Source of the DNA: Agapanthus africanus
Taxonomy: Eukaryota; Streptophyta; Magnoliopsida; Asparagales; Amaryllidaceae
DNA length: 64,000 nucleotides
Reading direction: 5' to 3'
NCBI GenBank assembly: GCA_030015575.1
Contig: JASDDO010000026.1
Coordinates: forward strand, 449,911,096-449,975,095
The position numbers and the translations under genes were made by a program. Of this stretch, positions 56,701 through 64,000 are shown piece after piece. The notes under the pieces were generated by a model, which was not told the DNA's origin, made no database searches, and was given only the letters and a program-made list of their open reading frames with translations. Position 1 is the stretch's first letter; each line of letters begins with the position of its first letter.

Positions 56701-57681
56701 GGATGACATTCTTTTAATAGGAAATGACATTCCTATGCTACAATCTGTCAAAGGGTTCTTATCACACAGGTTCTCCATGAAAGACCTGGGTGATGCCTCA
56801 TACATTCTGGGGATCCGGATCTATCGTGACAGATCCATGAGGGTACTGAGACTCTCACAGTCCAGGTACATCGACACCATACTGAAAAGATTCAGTATGG
56901 AAGATTCCAAGCGCGGTAATCTATCGGCTTATCACGGGATCACCCTCTCCAAAGAGATGTCTCCTAAGACTGATTTGGAAAGGGATCGCATGTCTATTAT
57001 ACCCTACGCTTCTGCGGTAGGCTCTATAATGTATGCGATGTTGTGTACCAGACCAGATGTAACTTATGCACTGAGTGTGGTAAGCCGGTATCAGTCAAAC
57101 TCTCGCGAGAAACACTGGATAGCAGTAAAGAACATTCTCAAGTACCTGAGAAGGACTATGGAGATGTTCTTGGTGTATGGTGGAAAAGTCCTCCAGATCG
57201 AGGCCTTTGCTGACTCCAGCTTCCAGAGTGACAAGGATGATTCCAAGTCCATGTCGGGTTATGTTTTTACCCTCAATGGAGGGGCGGTGTGTTGGAAGAG
57301 TTCCAAACAGGAAACCGTTGCTGACTCGACGATGGAAACGGAATATATCGCTGCTGCAGATGCCGCAAAAGAAGCCGTCTGGATAAGGAAGTTCTTAACT
57401 GAACTTCAGGTGGTTCCGTCCATTGTTGATCCAATACCGCTGTATTGCGACAACAACGGGCTATAGCTTTAGCGAAGGAACCCAGGTCCCATCAGAAGTC
57501 CAGACACATCTTAAGGCGGTATCACCTGATCAGGGAGATCATGGGTCGCCAGGAGATCAAGGTTCGGAGAGTTTCTACGGAAGATAACACTGCTGATCCA
57601 CTCATAAAGGCCTTACCCCAGACTCAGTTCGAGCGGCTGATCGAGATGATAGGTCTTCGATACGCCAGTACATGGCCTTAG
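53733..57681 (+). pseudogene. Ty1/copia gag-pol of A, one stop and two frameshifts
   Basis: Collinear with the D polyprotein from end to end and similar at nearly all positions. Damage: a TAG at 53913-53915 where D has Trp (TGG); loss of one G in a G-run near 54768 (GGGGG in D), which shifts the frame in the protease-integrase spacer; and loss of one G near 57460 (GGGG in D), just after the RNase H YCDNN motif. The zinc knuckle (CFFCHKSGHWKKDC), protease DTGSGS, integrase D-D-E, RT YVDD and RNase H ADP motifs are all still present. The element is either newly dead or partly mis-sequenced at the homopolymers. The TGG-to-TAG change fits deamination of methylated cytosine on the other strand. 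Confidence 0.93.
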
Positions 57682-57683
57682 TG

Positions 57684-57695
57684 CAAGTGGGAGAT
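57684..57695 (+). other. Polypurine tract of A
   Basis: CAAGTGGGAGAT immediately before the 3' LTR, two bases after the polyprotein stop. Confidence 0.88.
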
Positions 57696-59811
57696 TGTTA
57701 GTGTATATGCCCTAGAGGCCATTACTGTATCATACTAGTTTGTATATTACTTAATGGAAGCTTGGGATATTCACCTTGTATAGACAATCTTGCTCAATAT
57801 AGTAGTATGCTACTTGGTTTGTTTCTTCTTTAATGTGTACATGTGTTTATTTTAGTATATCACCTATACACATTAGTGGAGCACTTAGGATCTTTGCTTG
57901 ATTACCAGCGTTGTGATGGCAGTCACACTAGTGGGGGCTGGGTAATCTATAAGCACATCCTTATACAGGTCCCTAGTCGCAGGACTATCGAGACAGGGCA
58001 TCGATACTCTGGAGTAGACTAGCGTATGCGCTTCTCATCCCAGTGTGGGAGACGGTCTGTCCCACAGCCGTCAGTACGTCGTACTTGAGATAGTATGTGG
58101 GTGCTCGTTAGGTTACGAGTACACTGGACAGGACTCGTCGGGAACTGTTGGTTGGTATTATACCTATCGTCATTTATCAGTTCCCAGGTGACATGAGTAC
58201 AGCTTAGTCCGCTGACTTGACACTGTCACTTCGCCTCGAGTGTGTTCCCACTGTATTTTGATTACTACCCTACCACGGCTCAAAGGAGTCATGTAAATAG
58301 TTTTTGGGTGCAGTCCCGAAGCACTTGGAGGCAGTGACGGTTAGACAGGATTCGTCTCTCCCTGTATTGGGGGTTGACATCGCGCTATGTCTAGGAGAGC
58401 CATTACACGAGTAGTCCCTGGCCCGGGCAAGCGAGATATACTGGTAGGTTTCCAGTGTTATCTCAGGGTGTTCTGGGCTTCACTCCGACACGACTTGTAC
58501 CGCTATTAGGGGACTGATGCTTACCGCCCCCTAGGCCCGCCATGCGATGTATCAGACGAACAGACCGGACTGTACGGAGACTGTCACATTCAGGCTCAGT
58601 AGGAGTTCAGATGGGTTTCACCTCGTCAGTCTCCTTGTCGGTATCTACCTGGGGACCGTTACGCACAGCTAGTGCCGCTTGCGGTCTGTGGTTAAACCCA
58701 CTGCCAGCGTAGTGTCGAGTTTTTAGAGTCCCACACAGAAAGCTATTCTCCTTTAGGCAAAAGAGTAGAGGTCGCATGGTTTTGCGACAGGGTTCGGTCA
58801 CATCCGTGCACTTGTGCACGTTTGGTGTCCGTACAGTTAACACTAACGGTCTTTGGTTTAAGACAGATCCTAGTGTACGTTTTGGGATTGGTTTTATCTC
58901 GTTTGTATTCGTGTTCCTCGGAACGCGGATGCGGGTGTGTATACACCGTTGACAGAGAGACAGAGGCAGAGGATTCTCATTGGTCTTGTTGACTGTTGAC
59001 TGTTGACTATTGACTTTTGACTAAACCATAATGAGAATAAGATATATGATTAACAATAATATTAATTATGTATTATAGTCACATGGTTGTTGAGAGGTTG
59101 ACTTTGTTGACTTGTTGACTTTGTTGACCGGTTGACTAGGTTGGACTAGTTGACCATCATCATGACAATGGCTATCATTCCATGGCAAAGACTTTTGCTT
59201 GCTTGTTTATTTATGCAAAATGAGTGCATGAAATGATATAGCCATTTTGACTTAAACCATCACACAATACTTGATTACTATTTTTGTTATGATGGCTTTT
59301 GGATTATGAGACGGTGAATGAGAAAAGTGAGGCTCATTCTTTCATTTGTTTTCTCTCTCTTGAGCTCTCTCATTCTCAAGCTCTCCCTCTTCCTCTTACT
59401 CTCTCTAGCTCAAGGCAAACCATTCTCATGTGTTGAGACTCATTGCCTTAGAGATAAAAAGGCACCAAAATAATCCTCTACCCATTCTAGTTTACAAGGC
59501 CTAGCAAGCCAAGTGTTCTAGTTTCTTCAAAGTTCGAAGAAGAAGCCAAAGGTAGAAGCTTTCAGGTGGATCCATCTTCGGCTCAAGGAGACGACGAGGT
59601 GAGGCCGATCCGTACACCGGAAAGAGTGGAAGACGAAGGTGTTCAAGAAAGGTATAGCCCCCTAACCGAGTAGGTAAAACTCTAGTTAGGTTGTTAGTTA
59701 GTAGTTTAACAAAGATCCGTATTTTGAGTCCATGTTACCACCCTCTTGAAAATCGTTTTTTATCACTTCCGCAACCCCGTAAGTACCGGGGAAGGGTAGC
59801 ATGGACTTACA
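57696..59811 (+). repeat. 3' LTR of A (2116 bp)
   Basis: Matches 26881-29026. It is shorter by 30 bp, mainly because one ~21-bp TCGCATGG unit near 58770 is absent. TTGAC arrays lie at 58987-59153 and the U5 stem at 59775-59791. Confidence 0.92.
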
Positions 59812-59816
59812 AAAAT
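59812..59816 (+). repeat. Target site duplication of element A (right)
   Basis: AAAAT, identical to 26876-26880. Confidence 0.85.
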
Positions 59817-60210
59817 ATCCTCGCAACGCACCTATGAGCAATGCCGCAAGTCCAAGCAAATGGAACAAAATGAGGAAGTGCGCCCGCCTCTACCGTGCTG
59901 ACGGGTCGGACCTGCAAGACACTATGGCACAACGCGGGTGAGTTGCCAACTCGTGAGTAGTAAGTAACATCTAATAAGGCTATCGTAAGCATGCACGCCA
60001 ATGCGTCACAACCCATGTATCCCAAAATGATACTTTTTACTAGCATGAATGCAACATGAATGCATAATTAAAAACGAAACCTGCACAAGTCTGGTATGAG
60101 AAAATCTTTATTCTTAGCTTAGAAAAATCTTTTGTATAATAAAAACTGGAATATCATCAGTGAAATCAATAGAAAATATGTGTCAAGTATTGATACAAAA
60201 TCCTTAATAT

Positions 60211-60600
60211 CCCGGGCTCCGTCAGTCCGGATCGGCCCATATCATCATATCACGACCACGGTTGGTATCCTACAGATATCCGCAGCCCTAAACTATCTCG
60301 GGCTCCATTAGTCCGGATCGGCCCATATCATCATATCACGACCACGGTCGGTATCCTACAGATATCCGCCGTGCCAAACTATCTCGGGCTCCGTCAGTCC
60401 GGATCGGCCCATATCATCATATCATGACCACGGTCGGTATCCTACAGATATCCGCCGCGCAAAAATATCTCGGGCTCCGTCAGTGCGGATCGGCCCATAT
60501 CATCATATCACGACCACGGTCGGTATCCTACAGATATCTGCCGCGCTAAACTATCTCAGGCTCCGTCAGTCCGAATCGGCCCAAGTCCTCATATCACGAG
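60211..60600 (-). repeat. 86-bp tandem repeat in L2
   Basis: Five units start at about 60214, 60300, 60386, 60472 and 60558, an exact 86-bp spacing. Each has GGGCTCCRTYAGTCCGGATC, CGGCCCATATCATCATATCA and GGTATCCTACAGATATC. The last unit is partial. Confidence 0.92.
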
Positions 60601-60892
60601 AAAACCCGCAACTTGTAATTTAAAAGATAATGAGTTTATAAAATTATTGCGGTTTCCCCCAAAATCTAGAAATCTCATAAATACTGAAATCCCCAAGAAG
60701 AATCACAATACAAAAACGTGGCGGTAATAATGGATGTCCAAAATATCAATAACCTGCAATGCGATGCATGGCTAGAAAACTATGTATAAATGATGATGCA
60801 ATGAGGTAGATGACTAACAATCTACATATAATACATGATGCAATGCACCGATATTGTTTTTACGCAAGTTCTATAGTGTCCGTGACATAGCA

Positions 60893-60952
60893 ATTACCAA
60901 AGGCGTGTGTGTTCGCATGAATAGTGCACGTGCGGTATGAACCAATGGTAAT
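60893..60952 (-). other. Hairpin in L2 matching the L1 hairpin
   Basis: ATTACCA/TGGTAAT arms sit at the place of the L1 ATTATCGATGATG/CATCATCGATAAT arms. Flanks are alike (GCA before, GGTGC after). The loop includes GCACGTGC, a G-box-like word. Confidence 0.65.
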
Positions 60953-62728
60953 GGTGCAAGTGTCTTAATGAATAACATCGTAATTAAGAATATGAATATG
61001 CTATGATATGAATGATTTGAGACTACGCATATAGATGCAAGAACTACTCATCATTCCAAATTATCGGGCGCCTCGCGCCATCCAGACGACCCCCCCGTAG
61101 ATGTGTAGATCTACTTACCGGGACGCCTCGGCTATTATGGTCTGATCTCAGCCTTGCCTTTCCGCGCCGCGTCCGATACCTCCGCAATCGATCCTAGAAT
61201 TGCACAAACACGATACATGAGGCTAAAATTCTGAGAAGGTACGAGGACAAACGATACGAAGAATAAACGTCCTTAAGCATGACTTGTGTGCACAAAATGT
61301 GTACGGCATCGCCCAACCTCAACTAGGATCGCTATACGTGGCAAACCACAAACCTAAAACCCAATCGCACCAATCGCGGGTTCACAACACACTAAATATT
61401 ATATGTAATAGGTAGCAAACCATCAAAATCTCAAACTTAAATCAAATCAATTTATTCCAAAAACCTAGTAAGCAACCATTAACCGTTTTAATACTAATCT
61501 AGATGTTTTAGCAATTCTAACGGCCACATAGCTCACTTAATATCTTAATTAGGTCACACCAATATTTACTAAAATTTATTCTCACATCTTTACATTAATC
61601 CTAAAAATCTAGTTTGCAAAATTATATAATTTGGACAATTTTAAAGTAACAATTAACAAACTAGCAACTAATTGAGATTTTTGCATGTCTTAAGATGCGA
61701 GACTACACATTTCAACAAGATCAAGTGATGAAAAACCCTAACTTTAATTCAAAACCGTCTCTTGAAATTCCAACACTTAAAATCAAAACCATATTAATAC
61801 CTAAATAAGTTTGTTCTAAAGTAATTAAACAACAAAATAACTATAGGGTTAAGATTTATACCTCATAAATTTGAGATCAACTTGCAAATTCTTGGCCATT
61901 CAAAATGGTTTCTTGCATCAAAATCAAAGCTAGATAGGTCAAGGAATAAAGGGTGAAGGTTTAACTATGAGCTTGTGAGGTTTTAGTTTGGATTTTTGAT
62001 GGAATTTTGGGGATTTTTGATGGAAAATAAAATAGGGAAAATGGGGATAGGGCTGCTGGAATGGGCTCGGCATTGAAGAAAGGGGAGAGTGAGTGAAGTG
62101 TGTGGGTGTGTGGAAAAGAAAGTCCAAGTCAAGAAAACCCCATTCCTCACTTATTATATTCCATACCTCTTTCAATATTCTATTAATTTAGTTTCATTTT
62201 TATGAGATTAGAAGGTGAGTTGAAGGAGGGGGGCTGCTGGTTTCAGCCATGAAGAGAGGGGTTTTGTGTGTGTGGGTGAGTAAGAGAAAGAGAGGTAACC
62301 ATACCCCCACATAAACATCAACACCTAGTCATCTTTTCTCTTTAATTATTTCAATTAAACCTTTTCCTAGAATGTCTAGAAACCTATAGAAAATTTTAAA
62401 AGAGATGTCATGTAACAAAGTGAGTGTGAAGTTGTCATGGAGCACTAAACTTGTATTAACCCATTCTAATTTGTATTTTAACACCAATTAAATGTATAAG
62501 TGAAGGCTTAAAATAATATTTAAAAATAATTAATTATGGAAAATTATTTAAGTAAACTAACAATTTATAAGCGACTAATTAAATATTAATACTAGCCATT
62601 ACATAGCTAGAAAAGGTAATATATAAGTCTATGTTGAAAAATAATTATATTTGTTTTTTTTTACGGAAAACACCAGTTATTTTACCGATTATCGGAAATT
62701 TCACTTAAACGATTTTTAAAACGTTACA

Positions 62729-64000
62729 GACATTCAGTCAATCAACAGCAGAAAAGTATAGTGTACTATGTTATTGTAGTTTCAATACTGTTATACAATA
62801 ATAGGTCAGTGAATTACAGTCATAAAGCATCTGAGTTTTCCCCGATCCGACCTCGGATGAGTGAGATATATCGGTTACGCTGTCAATGTGAAAATTTGTC
62901 AAGAATATTTTTTCAGAAAACACCCTCAAAATGGTGTGATGTTTTAAGGAATATTAGTGCAGAATTAGCCAAAACTTAACATGTTTTATTACAAGCTTCT
63001 ATAAATCATGGTTATAATGAATCAAAGGACACTCAATTCCGACTTCCAGAGAAGGAGTAAAGGTATTTACGGTGACGGTGTGCAGTTCTATCCAGATTTG
63101 TTTTTCAGAAAACTGCTATGACTTCGTGTGCGGTTTAAAGGTGTTTCAGTTCAGAATTATAAAAACTTATCATACAAAAAAACTTGCATCTGTAACTTAG
63201 GATTCTAATGCTTCAAAGAACGCCCAAATCCTCCTACTAAAGTATGAAAAAGGGTCGTTTTATTACTAGAAGGGTTCTGCTTGCAGTCCAGATTTACAGA
63301 ATCAACTTCTAAGGCCTATTAGGTTAGTTTCTGCTTGTTTTTAGGTGTAAACATGCACGAAATATTTGTAGGGATCTCTGTTGTGATCGATTTACACCTA
63401 AGGTTTTCCTGAAACGGTTTAAAGAAAATGGAGTTATGCCTATTTCTATCGCGCTGCGCTGGTTCGGCCAGCAGCGGTTTCAGATTCTAACGATATAGAA
63501 GCATCGTAAATTGTATTTTTTTAAGATGAGAAATTTAGTAAGACATTAATTACAGCGGCATGCATTATTTTACTACTTATATTTTGACAAAAAAATTTAT
63601 TCGTAACGGTTTCATAGCTAGGTGTTATATCCTTTCAGAGTTGGGTCAAAATAGCGAGTCTAGATGATGTGAGTGAAATTTGCTTATGCCATAAATGTGT
63701 ATATCGATGATTCATGCATATAATAAAAATTAATAGCGAAGCACGTTGTACCTGTGACATGAGGTGCACCAAAAATGATCACACATGTAACCATCAAATA
63801 GAAGAAAACCAATATGTCCATATATTTGATTTATTTAGTCCGAAAACTTATATTTACCAAGATCTACTATATATTTTAAGCGGCAGAGTGAAGAATTTCT
63901 TGACGTTAACTAGAAGAGGTGTTACATTTAAAAAATTTTAAAGTTGTTTTAGAATTTAAATAATGATATAATGAGTTTTATTAAAATGATAACATTTATT
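62729..64000. other. Unassigned AT-rich DNA with weak ~192-bp repeat
   Basis: No LTR end, domain or RNA gene is recognised. TTTCAGAAAAC and a following 'CAGAATT..AAAACTTA.CAT' block occur near 62911-62985 and again near 63103-63170, a spacing of about 192 bp. It may be the next mobile element outward or older decayed repeat. Confidence 0.45.

Larger units (their letters stand above)
26881..59811 (+). mobile_element. Ty1/copia element A (holds B and L1)
   Basis: It is bounded by AAAAT duplications, with LTRs 26881-29026 and 57696-59811, primer site 29028-29039 and polypurine tract 57684-57695. Without inserts it is about 10.3 kb. Its LTRs, leader and polyprotein match element D closely, so A and D are one family in opposite orientations. 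Sampled LTR stretches differ by about 2%. The polyprotein has one stop and two frameshifts. Confidence 0.94.
59817..62728 (-). mobile_element. LARD-like LTR relic L2, main part
   Basis: A distant relative of the L1 LTR. 'CACAACGCGGGTGAGTTGCC' then AACTCGTGAGTAG at about 59930-59962 matches L1 at 31860-31893, the tandem CGGGCTCCGTC unit corresponds to the 67-bp unit of L1, and the end AAAACGTTACA at 62728 equals the L1 LTR end. No primer site or polypurine tract adjoins it, so it is a solo or truncated LTR. Oligo-purine and AT-rich stretches fill 61400-62700 and no gene is seen there. Confidence 0.8.

Noticed and set aside
60211..60600. Regular repeats considered as a CRISPR array
   Set aside because: Units are contiguous 86-bp tandem copies without unique spacers, in plant DNA.
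62761..62979. 72-residue open frame on the plus strand
   Set aside because: No domain; overlaps the weak 192-bp repeat and is not kept in the second unit.

Overview
The window is plant nuclear DNA made almost entirely of nested LTR retrotransposons. The evidence is tRNA-iMet-type primer sites (TGGTATCAGAGC), polypurine tracts, TG...CA long terminal repeats with 5-bp target duplications, Ty1/copia gag-pol with UBN2-type gag, and an Athila-like Ty3/gypsy gag-protease. I found no host gene, tRNA, rRNA or CRISPR array. A large, repeat-rich genome is likely; the species cannot be named from this sequence.

Two nests can be resolved base by base. LEFT NEST: a gypsy remnant G (gag-protease 798-2894, 3' LTR from 4607) holds copia element C (5640-25973, duplication GTTCT), which holds copia element D on the minus strand (11965-22386, duplication TGACG). 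D has equal-length, nearly identical LTRs and one open 1316-codon polyprotein. RIGHT NEST: a long LTR relic L2 (about 26800-62728) holds copia element A (26881-59811, duplication AAAAT), which holds copia element B on the minus strand (29569-52197, duplication GGATT), which holds L1 on the minus strand (31208-43470, duplication GACGT). L1 has 4.4-kb LTRs around a 3.4-kb interior with no functional ORF, a LARD-like layout. Bases 1-600 are an inverted relative of the L1 interior. Bases 62729-64000 are unassigned AT-rich DNA with a weak ~192-bp repeat.

A, B, C and D are each about 10 kb once their inserts are removed. They belong to one broad copia group with ~2.1-2.2 kb LTRs and 2.1-3.1 kb leaders. 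D is the only one whose polyprotein is open throughout. A has one nonsense codon and two single-G losses, C is heavily decayed, and B has lost most of gag. D is therefore the only visible candidate source of proteins for its relatives.

The most interesting signal is in the long leaders rather than in the proteins. All four copia leaders carry (i) a GC-rich hairpin about 200-220 nt after the primer site, (ii) three hairpins sharing a loop core TTGRC...GTCAAGG, with paired stem changes in B, and (iii) a pyrimidine tract ending AG|CGACC just before gag, which looks like a 3' splice site. A, C and D also have a short stem 17-20 nt from the LTR 3' end. A and D have arrays of TTGAC (W-box core) in U3. 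Together these suggest a structured and possibly spliced leader that controls translation, packaging or priming. That function is inference; the sequence matches themselves are visible.
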